This document shows positions 1 through 11,689 of a stretch of DNA of 64,000 nucleotides, piece by piece (positions within the stretch are counted from its first letter, which is position 1; every line of letters starts with the position of its first letter). The notes beneath the pieces were generated by a model, which saw only the letters and a list, made by a program, of their open reading frames with translations, was not told where the DNA came from and did not search any database. Source of the stretch: Microstegium vimineum (lineage: Eukaryota > Streptophyta > Magnoliopsida > Poales > Poaceae); NCBI GenBank assembly GCA_022036555.1, contig CM039124.1:49666785-49730784 (forward strand). The letters run 5' to 3'. Position numbers and translations under genes: made by a program.

Positions 1-2991
1 ACGCTGAATCCTCCTTTTTTGAGTCTTTGTCAGACCCTTGGGGCACCATTGAGGAAGCTTAGTTTTCCAAACATGCTGGTATTGTTTCTCACCGCTTGTG
101 TTTGCATCGGTACTGTTTGCATCACCCCTTATGTTTGGATCCCTAGAGAATATTTCTTCATCGAGCACTCTTGCGTTAGCCATCTCTTCAAGCTCTTCTT
201 GACGGTCATGCTTGCCAAGCCTATCATGTACGCTGATCTTGCCCCCCCAGCCGATCATGCACTGATCTCCTTTCTCTGATCGGCCTACCATAGCTTGATG
301 TTCGATCGTTAAAACATGACTTCTTTTCTGACCGATCAGCAAGATAGTACATGTTGCATTCTGGGCAATTATCGGCAGTGGGTAGCTTGATGCCTTTTCC
401 CAGCAATGAACAAAGAAGGGACACCTCCAATGATCTTTATGTCGATGCCACTCTTGGCGCCTTTCTTCCTCCTGCTGTCGATATTGCTCCTCTTGCAATC
501 GCTGATACTCTTGTCGTGGCCGCCTATGTGTGATTACAACGTCATATGGTGCATGCCTGTGAGGCCTCCTGGAGCTGCTGCTTTCATCGGTAATTCTCTT
601 GCCCTTTATGTCATCAGCAAACTCCTTCCTTTTCACTTCATGCACAGCTATCTGAGGTTCAGGATCTACCGATGCACTTTTCTTAGCAGCTTCCGACGTT
701 AGCACCTTAGTCTTTCCATTATTTTCGACCATATTATTTGGAAACGGGTGTTGGTCGATCTTCATCGGCTTCTAGGCTTTAGAATTTTCAAACTTAATTC
801 GCCCAGACTCAATTTCTGACTGCAACTGCTGCATAAAGACTCTGCAATCATTGGTATTGTGTGAAGTTGCATCATGCCACTTGCAATACCTAATCTTTTT
901 AAGCTCCTTGGCCGAAGGAATCACTTGATTAGGTGATAGTTTAATCCGTCCTTCTTGAAGTAACAGGTCAAATATCCTATCGGCCTTGGTAATGGCAAAG
1001 GTGAACTTTTCAGCTTCTTTCTGGCCAAACGGGCAGGACACCGGCTTCTTGTTCTTTATCCATTCAGCGGCGCCGATACTTGGCTCCTCATCCGATTCGG
1101 CATCCTCTTCTTGCCCAATGAAGGATACCTTTTTATTCCAAGTTTTTCTAGGTTCGAAAGCTTTAATGTCTTGATCGGCAATTCTCTCCATGAGATGTCT
1201 CAGACTTTCAAACTCTTGAGATGCATATTTAGCATTGATGTGTGGCAGCAATCCCTGGAAGGCCAAATCTGCCAATTGCCGATCATCTAGCACCAAGTTG
1301 TAGCACTTGTTCTTTACGTCTCGCAGCCTCTGGATGAAGCTTTCTACCGATTCATCATTGCGATGTCTCAGTTTGACCAAATCGGTAATCTTCTTCTCAT
1401 GTATGCCAGCGAAGAAGTACTTATGAAACTGATTCTCTAGATCGGCCTAAGTGATCACAGAATTTGGAGGCAGTGAAATGAACCATGTAAATGCCGATCC
1501 AGATAATGATGATGAGAACAATCTCACCCTCAGTTCATCCCTGCCGGCTGCTTCTCCACATTTGATAATGAAGCGGTTGATGTTCTCCATTGTTGACGTG
1601 TCATCTTGACCAGAAAACTTTGTGAAATCCGGCACCTTCTACCAATTTGGAAGAGAAATCAAATCATATGCCGGAGGGTACGACGTCCGATAAGAGTATG
1701 TATTAACCTTAGGCTTGATGCCGAATTATTCTTTCATCACTTCGGCGATCTTATCGGTCCAGTATGCATCTTGATCTTGCCAATGCATTGGCTGGATGTT
1801 GATTGGCTAAGCTGGTTGATACGCCTCCTCATATCTTTGTGGCAAATAAGCCGGAGCGATTGGCGCAAGCGCAGCACCAGTTTGCTAAATATTATGCCTT
1901 GGTTGATTTGCCGACGGATAATTTTGAGCGCCCACTGGAATGTACTGTGGCATTATATTCATCGGTCGATGTGCCAATGCTCCATTCTGAGCGTTCTCCA
2001 GGTATTGACACCCAGGTTGTACCACCTGTTGTTGAATCGGTGCTTGACCAGTCCATCTAGGATTACAAGTCATCGACATGTAATTCGCCGATGGCTGATA
2101 GCTAACCGGCGCCTGTTGCTCATGTACCTTAGAGTAGTCAACAAATTGGCCACCTTGGTGTGCTGGTACTCAAGTTTGAGGATTCACCACCGCCATGGGC
2201 TGACTCACAGTTGTCGTGTCTTGTTGCATCGGCAAAGATCCTGCTGATGGTTGCGCATAAGGCATTTTGGGTATCGCCATCTGAAGATTTCCTGACGGCA
2301 ATTGCATAGTTGGAGAGGACGTAGCATAATGTGTCATTGGGATCATCGGTTGTGCAGTTATTGCCGATTTCATGGGGACCTTCCATGCTGCATTGTTATC
2401 TTGGACCAATCTAGAGTCAACAGATGGACTTGGAGGCATACCGTATCCCCACCAGTGGGCGGGAGTTGGCTGACTCTTTATTGCAGGTCCTGACATTGTC
2501 GATGCCATCAGATCTGTGTTCAATCGAGTGACGCTTACGGGGCTCGATCTTGGTAGTGTAACCTCATCGGCAGTGGGATCCACAGGTTGGGAAGCTGCCA
2601 TTGGAGCCGCCGATGGATATGTAGCAGATGTCAATCCAGGTTGATGATATGTTGGACCAACATACTGGGGTGCTTGTCCTTCTTTGAAAGATTGCATAAC
2701 AACATTATATACAGTGTTGGACAACACATTAGAGTGGCTAACTAATGCATGATTCAATGCAGAATTAACCATCTCTTGTAATTTACCAGGATTGGCGTCG
2801 AAAGTGACTTGTTGTGGCAACGGTGGATCTTGCTTTTGGATAGTTTCGCCGCTCCTGTTTAGGCTGAAGGATTTCAGATATAATTTCTTGTACTCCTCCA
2901 TAACCTGTTCCATAGCCTGCTTTTGATCATCTTTTAGATCTGCTTCGGAGACTTCAATGACATTGCTCGGATTGACCTCAAAATTGTCCAT
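1..2991 (-). pseudogene. retrotransposon gag(-pol) with in-frame stops
   Basis: Gag packages the element RNA. The likely start is the ATG at 2991. One frame carries recognisable gag sequence down to about 400, broken by in-frame stops near 2170, 1885, 1640-1880 (several), 1447 and 772. A Pro/Gln/Met-rich N-terminal part is followed by the capsid-like core (about 1635-1140), a zinc-binding motif of the form CKWHDATSHNTNDC (about 890-850) and a second Cys-rich motif CPFFVHCW...NCPEC (about 425-350). A one-base deletion near 393 shifts the frame inside the second motif. The stops are mostly substitutions, so the copy is dead. Similar gags are very common in grass genomes. Confidence 0.75.
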
Positions 2992-3034
2992 AAGCTTGTA
3001 ATGGGTTAAACCGTGGCCCAAAAGATGTGTTATT

Positions 3035-3053
3035 GGTCCCACCGGGTGTGCCA
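3035..3053 (-). other. primer-binding-site-like sequence
   Basis: On the minus strand the sequence TGGCACACCCGGTGGGACC begins with TGG, as expected for the complement of a tRNA CCA end, and lies 7 nt inside the 5' LTR. I cannot assign the tRNA with certainty. Confidence 0.5.
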
Positions 3054-3060
3054 AAAGACG

Positions 3061-3906
3061 TGTTGACACAAAAACCGTCGAGTCTACGAACACGTTGGGC
3101 TTATACCCAAATTCAATATCCGAAGTGTGCCAGTCGATTTGACCAGTTAATCGACAAGGACGATAACTAGAACAAATTTGAACGAGACGACGGCGATGCG
3201 CCTGGACGTTAAGGCTCTGATTTGCTCAAAACGCGGAACTTGCAAAGCTGACGGAGATCTTGTAGATGCAACCCGTCGAAACTTCGTAAGAACTCGTGGA
3301 CAAACTAGAACTAATGCAATGAAAGTAGATTTGCTGGAAAAGTAGATGAAAATAATAGATTTGTTTAATTGATTGTGTATCCTCTTTTACACCACCCTTC
3401 GGTGCATATTTATACTCCAGCAAGAGGAGTTGTAAACAGACACGACTCATACCTTTCTAAACAAAAAACTCCTATTTTTAAGGAAATAAATGACTCGTGC
3501 AAGAGTCGGACTCAAACTATAATAATAATACTGGTATAACATCACCAGTTTCCATATCCGTTTTCCTTACGATGAAACTTTCCATCGGCAGACTTCTTCC
3601 AATCTGCAACCCTCTTCTATCACTATCGGTAGCTTTCTGCTGACGTCAGCCACGTCATCCTGCATCCATCAACAATACTTTCCTATCGGCAACACCCTTT
3701 TTCCTTCATCGGCAACATCCTCCTATCGGCAAGTAGTCTTACTTTTTCCTTGTTGTTTCTTCAATCAGACTCACCATCGGCAACCTCCTTTGCTTCCATC
3801 GGTAATCTAACCGGTAGCATCTTGATGCCGATAGGGAACAGTGACCACCTCCTCGCCAATCAGCGCACTCGGTTCATATTGACACGTACCAAAAACGGTG
3901 TCAACA
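3061..3906 (-). repeat. LTR (5' LTR of the minus-strand Ty3-gypsy element)
   Basis: The 846-bp segment starts TGTTGACAC and ends GTGTCAACA, a perfect 9-bp terminal inverted repeat with TG...CA ends. The gag region lies at its left, so it is the 5' LTR in minus orientation. It is rich in short motifs such as TCGGCAA, repeated through 3590-3800. The partner LTR and the target-site duplication are outside the window, so age and insertion signature cannot be read. Confidence 0.85.
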
Positions 3907-5913
3907 CTTTGGAAGAACAAGTTAAAAAGATTGGAATTTGACACCATCAATGAGCAAGTTGGAAAGGGCTAGAAGGCTTATTTTGATGACAATACATGGA
4001 GATGAGGTTCAACAGTACCACAGTTTGTGGGATTATGGTCATGAACTCAGGAGGAGTAATCCTGGGAGTTCATTCTACCTTAATCTTGTTGGCAATCTAT
4101 TTAGTACATGCTACATGTCTCTTGATGCATGCAAGAGAGGGTTCTTGGCTGCTTGTAGGCCCATAAAATGTCTTGATGGTTGTCATATCAAAACAAAGTT
4201 TGGAGGCCAGCTTCTAACAGCAGTTGGCATGGATCCCAATGATTGTATCATCCTATTGCCATGGCTGTAGTTGAAGTAGAATCACTTGCTTCTTGGAAAT
4301 GGTTTCTTGAAACCCTTAAGAATGATCTACACATAGATAACACATACCCCTGGACATTCATGACTGATAAGCAAAAGGTAAAAAAATCACTGCCTCATTA
4401 ATTAGACTTAATGTGTTGTGTTGCTGGTTGCTAATTATTTATGTTTGATTTTTTTATTGCACAGGGGCTGATTCCAACTGTGAAGCAAGTGTTTCCAGAG
4501 TCTGAGCATAGGTTTTGTGTCAGGCACTTATATGGTAATTTTCAAAAAAATTCAAAGGTGAGATCCTTAAAAAATAGCTATGGGCATGTGCAAGATCATC
4601 ATCAGAAATTCAGTTCAACATAATGATGGGGAAGATGAAAGAATTAAATCCGGATGCATGGAAGTGGCTGGATAAGATGGAGCCCAACACTTGGGTGAGA
4701 GCTTATTTCTCAGAATTCCCCAAGAGTGATATTTTACTCAATAACAATTGTGAGGTTTTCAACAAGTACATCTTAGATGCTAGAGAGTTACCAATTTTGA
4801 GCATGTTTGAGAGGATTAAGACCCAAATCATGACCCGACACTATAACAAGCAACATGAGTTCATGTCTGAGCTTCCAGGTGCTTTTTGCCCAAAGATTAG
4901 GAAAAAGGTTGCAAAAAATGCAGAATGGGCAAACATGTATTATGCACTGCCTTCAGGTCAGGGTATTTTCCAGGTGCAAGTCAAAGATTATCAACACATT
5001 GTAGATTTAACTACCAAAAAATGTGACTGTAGAAGGTGGCAGTTGACAGGGATACCTTGCTCTCATGCCATAGCTTGTTTAAGGCATGAGAGGATACCTC
5101 CTGAGAGTGTCCTGCCTACATGCTATTCAGTTGAGACATTCAAAAGAGCATATGCCTCTAACATTTGGCCTTGTAGAGATAAAAGCAAATGGGAGTCAGT
5201 TCAGAGGACTGAAGTACTACCACCTTCTTATGAAAAAAAGGTAGGAAGGCCTCCTAAATCAAGGAAGAAGCACCCTCAAGAAATCTAAGGTAAACATGGC
5301 CCAAAGCTATCCAAACATGGAGTCAGCATACATTGCAGTCATTGTTCAGAAGGTGGATATAACTCTGTTGGTTGCAAGCTGAAGAAGATGGGTTTCAATT
5401 CTAAAGATGCAAAGAAGCTAGTAGAAAATACACGTGCTCAACTACACCAGGAGGCGGAACAAGTTGCTATGGTTGGTGCTACTTCTTGCACAGAATTTGA
5501 ACAAGCTACTATTTCTCACACAGGATTTGAACAAGGTGCTGCTGAACAAGGTGCATAGGATCTGAGACATGAATATGTGATTCAAACAACTCAAGCAAGC
5601 TCTACAATGATTACAATGATGATGGACGAGGTATTTTACTCACCTGCAATCATGGTTGTATTTACTCATAAGTGTCTTATACACAATATACTTGTAGGAA
5701 ACACAACAATCAAAGCTTTTGCAGCCTCAAGGTCCATTGCCAGAAAGTGGATTTATCTCGTCCAACATCCCAGTACCAAGAAGTGCCCCCTTAACTACCA
5801 ACACTAAGTCTGGCAAGGCAGTAGCTTTAAGAAAGAGAAATTCATCCACAACAAGTTCAAAGCCTAGGAAGGTAGCAGCAGCTAAGGAGACAGTGAAGCC
5901 AAGTGATACATAG
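3907..5913 (+). pseudogene. MULE transposase (mudrA-like), N-terminally cut, decayed
   Basis: A MULE transposase cuts and pastes the element through a DDE catalytic core. Visible parts are a first catalytic region [13 protein letters not shown] (about 4171-4209), the second Asp region TDKQKG around 4365-4467, the conserved NNNCEVFNKYI stretch (about 4741-4773), a SWIM zinc finger CDC...PCSHAI (about 5021-5073), an AT-hook-like GRPPK (about 5249) and a C-terminal Lys/Ser-rich tail to 5913. A phase-0 intron fits 4378-4464. Disruptions are the missing N-terminus, single-base losses near 3929, 4250 and 4543, and stops near 4578 and 5287. The zinc knuckle at about 5326-5385 has Tyr where His is usual. 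Non-functional. Confidence 0.85.
4378..4464 (+). other. intron within the MULE transposase
   Basis: The 87-bp segment begins GTAAAAAAAT and ends TTGCACAG. Removing it joins ...DKQK to GLIP in frame, restoring the usual MULE motif. It contains in-frame stops, so it is not coding. Confidence 0.7.
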
Positions 5914-7090
5914 ATGTAACAAAAGTAGTGGTTCACACTTCCAGACAGTGAATTACACTAGATAGCTTTTGAGCAAGGCATTGAGTAATTCTGTCTTGCT
6001 TGACTTTTTGTGCATATCAGCAACTTTTGTAAAGTTATTGCAAGCATCAAAACAATATAGATGCTATGTTGTGCTTATCAGGTTTGAGGCATCATAAGCT
6101 CTGGATGCAATCCTGTTTAATTGTAATACATCTAGATTATATGGATGGGTTAAACTAAGATGGGTAGAATTAAGATGCATCAAATTCTCTTGTCCCATTT
6201 CTTTTTTTTCTGATTGAGTGCACTTGCAATTATATCCATTGCTCTTAACATGTCTGAATATTCATTGTTTTCACAAACTTTTTTTATTTCCAAAGTTGAA
6301 CCTGCATGTTCCACATCACTGAACAAACACAAAGGCAAGTACACACTAAGTTGGTGGGACAAATCACACGTTCTAATTTGTTCTCCAATTCCTGCTAACA
6401 CATTGAGCTGATGGGACAAACTACAGGTTCTATTTTTTGCAGTGTTGTTGGCCTCCTTCCCCTTGATTCTTCTTCTCCAACAGCCCTTTCTTTTGCTGCT
6501 CTTACTTCTTTGCTTCTTTCACCAAACAAGCTTCAGTCTCCCTCTCATTAAAAGAAGGGGCATCGATCTTCATCTTCCTGCAAAAGTTATAGACTTTGAG
6601 CTTAGTTTGCAAGCAAGCACAAAATTAAAAAAAAATATGGCCAAATGCAAGCATGTAACGAGAAGCAAATATGGCCTTTTGTGCCTACTGTAGCCAGAAG
6701 AGTATCCTGAATGGAGGACCATGGCAGGCGATAGCAAATAATTTGGAGAGCGAGAAGGGGATGACGACCTGGACCCTGTAATGCCATGGGGAAGTCCACG
6801 ACAGAGCGCTCCAGGTCCGTTGCTGCTCTTATTCTCCTTGCGTCGACTACCTTCAGCCGGCCGCCGCTGGTTCGCCCACACCGCCGCCGCCGGAGACGAA
6901 CAAGCCGTAACAAATGACGGACGGGAGCTTCACAAGGGTTCTTTTGCACTTTTGCACTAACGACGTTGCCTGTTAGGACGAGAATGCCACCCAAACTGAG
7001 ATTAGGGACCGGGATGGTCATTTTGTAAGATCGTGGACCGGGATGACACAGCGTGACAAGTTTAGGGACCGCCCATGGACTTTACTCATC

Positions 7091-8036
7091 AAAAAACATC
7101 ATTTGAAATACTGCCTAGTAAACAATTAAATAGTTAAATTTGATATTTGGACATGCATGGACAATGCATGGAGCATGGCTAACTATTTTAGAATTGTTGT
7201 AAGAAATAAGTGGTTCAATTACAAAAAAAAAAACATAAGAATGCTAACAGCCGCATCTGACAAAGCACAGTTGAAGCTCCATTTGATGACTTGGCTATCT
7301 TCTTTTTGTAACTAGAAACATAAACATGCCCCGTGTATTGCTATAGGAATTGCAAATGAATTAGAACTAAATTACTTTTATATAAAGAGAAGTAGCAGAG
7401 CTTGCGTTCGGTTTGCCACCACTATCCCTATCAATAGGAGAGCGGAAATGATAAGATGGTTCGGTTTTATGGGCGGGTCGGAGAGAAGTCAGCTGCGTGG
7501 GAGGAGAATTTGAAGAGGAAACGTCATTAAGAACTGGAAGAGGAAAATCTTTTTTTTTCGCGAACAGGAAGAGGAAAATCTAACGGCATTAAGGACTCTT
7601 GATTGCATAGTGTTGGCAACACTTCCTGAAGCAACATCGCCATGCATCGAAGAATATATAATTTGTGGTGCAATGACTCTTGGCGGTAAAATATTCATGG
7701 ATCTTTAGGTCTTAGGTGGTAGGTGATGAGATATCATAGAAAGAGTGTCAAATAAAAAAAACATCCTTTAAAATACTACATTGTAAATAGATAAATCCGA
7801 TATTTGGACATGCGTGGACAATACCCCTGAGCATGGCTAACGATTTTGGAAATGTTGTAAGAATGGATCAATAACAAAAAGAAGGATGGTAAAGGTTGAA
7901 GCATAGTTGGAGCTCCCTTTGATGACTTAGCTTTCTTCCTTTTCTCTAGCTAGAATCATACCTCCGCATTATTGCGAAAACTACAGATGCATTAGAATAA
8001 AAATAGAGTAAAATACTTTTATATGAAGGAATAAAC
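7091..8036. repeat. diverged direct repeat, two copies of about 0.3 kb
   Basis: The block 7091-7392 recurs at 7755-8036 in the same order and orientation. Shared landmarks are 'gatatttggacatgc', 'gagcatggctaac', 'tgttgtaagaa', 'ctttgatgactt' and 'acttttatat'. The copies are clearly diverged (roughly 75-80% by eye). The 0.36 kb between them (7393-7754) contains no gene I can support. Confidence 0.65.
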
Positions 8037-8231
8037 TATTATAAATTAATGACAGTGGACATGGCATACTATTTACGACAATTAAATACATGTCATAATG
8101 GACTGCTCAGTTTAGCAATGAGCACTAGTACATAAACAGGTTGTAGTCCTGGATAAATTCATTACCAAGTCAACTATACACCACATGTGACTGAGTCATG
8201 AACACTCTCCTTTTGAATTGACCTATATGGT

Positions 8232-8420
8232 ACCTTTAGTCCCGGGTGGGAGACCTTTAATCCGGATTGATGATACCGATCGGACTAAAATGTCACCCTA
8301 CTAACTGGGACTAAAGGTGGTCTGCTACGAAGTGGCCTTTAGTCCGTGTTTGGTAGCTTCAGCCGGGATTAATTCTCCCTCTATTCTCGAACACAAAAAA
8401 TACCGAGACTAAAGTCTAAA
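8232..8420. repeat. fold-back MITE-like element
   Basis: Arms ACCTTTAGTCCCGGGT (8232-8247) and AACTGGGACTAAAGGT (8303-8318) form an imperfect inverted repeat; related 'tttagtcc' and 'gggattaa' segments follow to about 8420. This sequence family is widespread in grasses. No coding capacity. Confidence 0.6.
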
Positions 8421-8454
8421 ATTGAAGAGGATGAAAGGTCATTCCTCTATTAGG

Positions 8455-8537
8455 CCTTGTTTGGATGCGTATATATCGGCCTCAAACCACATGGATTGAA
8501 GTGTATTAGTGTATATTATTTCATATACACTCACGCA
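8455..8537 (+). repeat. head of a hAT/PIF-like MITE cut by the assembly gap
   Basis: The segment begins GGCCTTGTTTGGATGC, a typical grass MITE start, and runs straight into the gap. The other end is missing. Confidence 0.45.
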
Positions 8538-8637
8538 NNNNNNNNNNNNNNNNNNNNNNNNNNNNNNNNNNNNNNNNNNNNNNNNNNNNNNNNNNNNNNN
8601 NNNNNNNNNNNNNNNNNNNNNNNNNNNNNNNNNNNNN
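8538..8637. other. assembly gap, 100 N
   Basis: Exactly 100 N. A round number normally means unknown length. The two flanks differ sharply in composition: AT-rich MITE sequence at the left and very GC-rich sequence at the right. Confidence 0.99.
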
Positions 8638-9200
8638 ACGTCCGGACGGCGGGTCCCCGTCCCGAGGCAGCCAGGGGCAGGGAGACGTAGCGCGGCACGC
8701 CGGCGCGGGCCACGGCCAACAGGATGGGGCCTCGGCACGGCACGGCACCCCGATGAGATCGGGGTCCCCGCCACCCCCGGCCCGGGCGTGCGGTCTTGTG
8801 GTCCGGAGTGACAGGGAGAGAGACGTCACGGGCCGGAAGGGCGCGGCGCTACTGTGCGCCTGTGCGAGGAAACGGTCGTCGTGTGGCGTGGCAGTGGTTG
8901 GTTTGGAACTAAACATCTTGTGTAAACGTAACGAGCGTCCAATCTGCAGTGGGCACTTGGACAGCCGCTGGAGACAGTATAGATCGGTGTTTTAACCATT
9001 TCACCGCTTCGTTGTCCGAGACCAAACACCACTTTGTTGAGTGCAAGGATGGCGACTACAGAGCTTCATCCACGCACGAACTTCGGCAGCGGTGCCTGCA
9101 CAGAAACCACAACCAGCTCTTAAGCCGTACCATCCCTAAATAGCTGTTAGGCCATCCTTTCTACGTAACTAGATTTTATAAACAATCAGAAGAGTTTCAT
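8638..9200. other. GC-rich, then mixed sequence without a supported gene
   Basis: 8638-8880 is strongly GC-rich and could be a promoter or 5' end of something lost in the gap. I see no domain, no coherent exon and no partner, so no gene is called. Confidence 0.4.
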
Positions 9201-9455
9201 CTCGTAAAACTCTCTCTAGTCCTATAAAATTCTCATCATCTCTTTCTTTATTAAAATAGTGTCACATCAGAATATTTAATACCCATGAAATTTGAATGAA
9301 ACTCCATTGAGACTAACCTTATCATCCATCCTCATAAAACTCTCTCTAGTCCTATAAAATTCTCATCACCTCTTTCTTTATTAAAATAGTACCACATCAG
9401 AATATTTAATATCCATAAAATTTGAATGAAACTCCATTGAGACTGACTTTATTAT
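9201..9455. repeat. two-copy 130-bp tandem duplication, probably MITE-derived
   Basis: Copy 1 begins CTCGTAAAACTCTCTCTAG at 9201 and copy 2 CTCATAAAACTCTCTCTAG at 9331, so the period is 130 bp. The copies differ at only a few positions. Each holds short inverted segments (AAAACTC ... GAAACTCC), which suggests a duplicated MITE. Confidence 0.75.
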
Positions 9456-10165
9456 CACTATACCATAAGTTTAACTTGATTTATAGAAAAATACATAGAA
9501 TATTTATATTTTTAATAAAAATCATTAAAAAACTAGATTCAAATAGCTTTTTAGTGATACTACTAATTATGTATCATAAATATTAATATTTCTAATATAT
9601 AATTAGTCAAAGTTGTTTTTCGGGAAGTATAAACGACAGATATTTAAGGACAAGAAGTATATTTTCAATTGTGTTAACTATACTCAGTGTCCAAAACATA
9701 TGTACAAAGTGATTTAGTTTTTATTTTGAACTATTTTAAAAAAAATTCTCTTTCACCTCACCAAATCACTAAGTGTAATGTATATACAAATGAAACTTAC
9801 ACTTTGGGGCACTAGATAACTGTTGTAAACAAAGATTATTTTCCCTCTTTATAGTATGACTATTTATTCTAAATCAGATTATGCACTCTATTGCACCTTG
9901 GTTGGCAAAAGCAAAGCATCATCATATGGCTTTGCCTTGTGGCTTGATTTTGTTCCATCTCCTATCCATTTCATGACCACATGTATATGCAAGAGCATGA
10001 TCTCCATCACCTCCTTTGCCTTTTCATCACCATCAAGTGGGCCCTAGCTAATCGTACATAATGAAAGCATTAGCCCACATGGTTGGCACTTAATTATCAA
10101 AACTGAACTAGGGCTGTCATATTGACCCAATAAAAGAATTAGCAATCACTAGCAACCATACCTGC
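9456..10165. other. AT-rich intergenic DNA
   Basis: AT-rich sequence with MITE-like fragments around 9480-9700. No supported gene. Confidence 0.5.
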
Positions 10166-10167
10166 AT

Positions 10168-11460
10168 TTTTGAAAGTGCATCTATCCACCCTAATGGGTT
10201 TTGGTGGATTTAGAGACAACACATTGAAGGCCTAACAAGTTTTGTTGAGTGTTGAACAAAAAATTGAGTATATTGCATACACTTGAAGAATGTATAATGA
10301 GAAGTGTATCAAATATTCAACAAGATAGCAAACTTGATGGTATCCCACATCGTGTTCAAGTGAAGGCCAAAGTTGTGTCCATCAGAAGATTATAGAAACA
10401 ATCAAGTTCAAATAGACGACAACAATGCAAATGAATTGATGAAATGACTTCCATGTTGTGGAATATTATGGCATCATGTGAAAACAAGAATATTTAGCAA
10501 AATGGCTAATGATACATGAGAGGAATGAATACGGTTTCATCATATAGGTTGCTTGCTTTTCATGGACAATAAGGGATTGATATTGAGTTGTCTTTAATCA
10601 AGTATTGTAGAATGAGTCAATAGTGCATAAATGAGAAAAAACAAGCAGAGGTCAAATGACAAAAGGAGACAATGTATAATGGATATAAAATGATTTTATA
10701 TATTGGTTTGCTTGTATGGATACAGAGTTGAGAAATCACTATGCATTGATATTGATTAAGTTCGAAGAATGAAGAAGAAATTTATCAAGAGTGGTGTTGT
10801 TATGAGGATAAATATTGAAGTGAGTGATAGGAATTTCAAGCTCAAGTGAAGAGGATATAACCCAAAATTTCGATCATAATTGGAATTCCCAAATTTGTGC
10901 AGAAAAGTGATATAACAACTAGCTTTTGGAGATTAGGTATTTGCACCCACTCACCCCTTCACTCCACTCAGCCATTCAACCATGAAGAACACCTCTTTAT
11001 AAACTAAAAAATCTCTCTCATCTCCCTCTTGGTGTGGATTGATCAATTCTTGTGAGATTTAAAGATCTAGATTGAGTAATCAGGTAACTGAAAGTAGGAG
11101 AGAGAAATCCTATCCTTGAGCACTTATGGATTTCATTAAGTATTCATGAAACACTTGTTACTCTTAGAGGTGAAGCCTCCTAGATGGCAAGGAGTTGCTC
11201 GATAAGATCTTGTGCTTGTGGTGAGTCACGTGAAGTATATGAAGGACCCGATCTTACCTTAAAGATGTAGGATTTATGGAGGTAAATCTAAACCGTGGTA
11301 AACAAATTGAGTGTCTTCTTAGCTTGTTTTCGTGTTCTTACTGTTTAGGTTCACTTTTGAGAGAATGCTCACAATTATTAGTTTGTGATCCAAACAACCT
11401 TGACTACTTTTTAGTTTTAGTTAACAATTAGATCTAAAGTCTAAATGTTCGGATAGGGCT
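10168..11460 (+). repeat. probable degenerate copia-type LTR
   Basis: The segment opens with 'tgaaagtgcatctatcc...ctaatgggttttggtgg', and near 11170-11340 has 'ggcaaggagttgctcg', 'ggtgagtcacgtgaag' and 'taaatctaaaccgtgg'. I associate these phrases with LTRs of grass Ty1-copia elements. No internal coding region flanks it, so it would be a solo or truncated LTR. Ends and target duplication are not clear. Confidence 0.4.
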
Positions 11461-11689
11461 ACGTGAATGAGACTTACCATAAAAGGGAGTAAAAGTTTGG
11501 TATAATAGACTCGTGACCATTACGCTTGCTATATTGGATATGTTTTACTTATAATAATTCTATTACATGTATAATGTTTCATTATCTTTTCACCCAAACA
11601 CTACTCTATGTTGGCTTACAGCGAAAAAATATGATATGTTTATCTACCCCCAAATTCCTTAAGAGTTATTGGACTAAATGAGATCAGTG

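Larger units (their letters stand above)
1..3060 (-). mobile_element. Ty3-gypsy (Tat/Retand-like) internal region, 5' part
   Basis: This is the first part of the internal region of an LTR retrotransposon read on the minus strand; the rest lies left of the window. It begins directly inside the LTR at 3061. A primer-binding-site-like block starting TGG lies at 3035-3053 on the minus strand, 7 nt from the LTR. The gag gene follows from about 2991. The clade is inferred from the gag zinc-binding motifs, which match grass Tat/Retand-type elements as I know them. No protease, reverse transcriptase or integrase is inside the window. Confidence 0.8.
3907..7090 (+). mobile_element. Mutator-like element (MULE), 3' part, disrupted by the retrotransposon
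   Basis: The right-hand part of a MULE whose left part lies beyond the retrotransposon and outside the window. It holds the decayed transposase gene (3907-5913), then about 1.1 kb of non-coding sequence. The segment around 6960-7090 (repeated 'agggaccg', ending near 'tggactttactc') resembles the terminal part of grass MULEs I have seen, but its left partner is not here, so the right boundary is approximate. The gypsy LTR joins transposase coding sequence directly at 3906/3907, so the gypsy element inserted later. Confidence 0.6.

Noticed and set aside
6442..6693. 83-codon Leu-rich open frame starting MLLASFPLIL
   Set aside because: Lies in the non-coding 3' part of the decayed MULE; low-complexity CTT/CTC sequence, no conserved feature.
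8439..8916. open frames running through the N gap
   Set aside because: Undefined bases are read as open; there is no evidence of coding on either side.
9201..9455. possible CRISPR-like direct repeat
   Set aside because: Only two long copies with no spacer structure, in a plant genome; this is a tandem MITE duplication.
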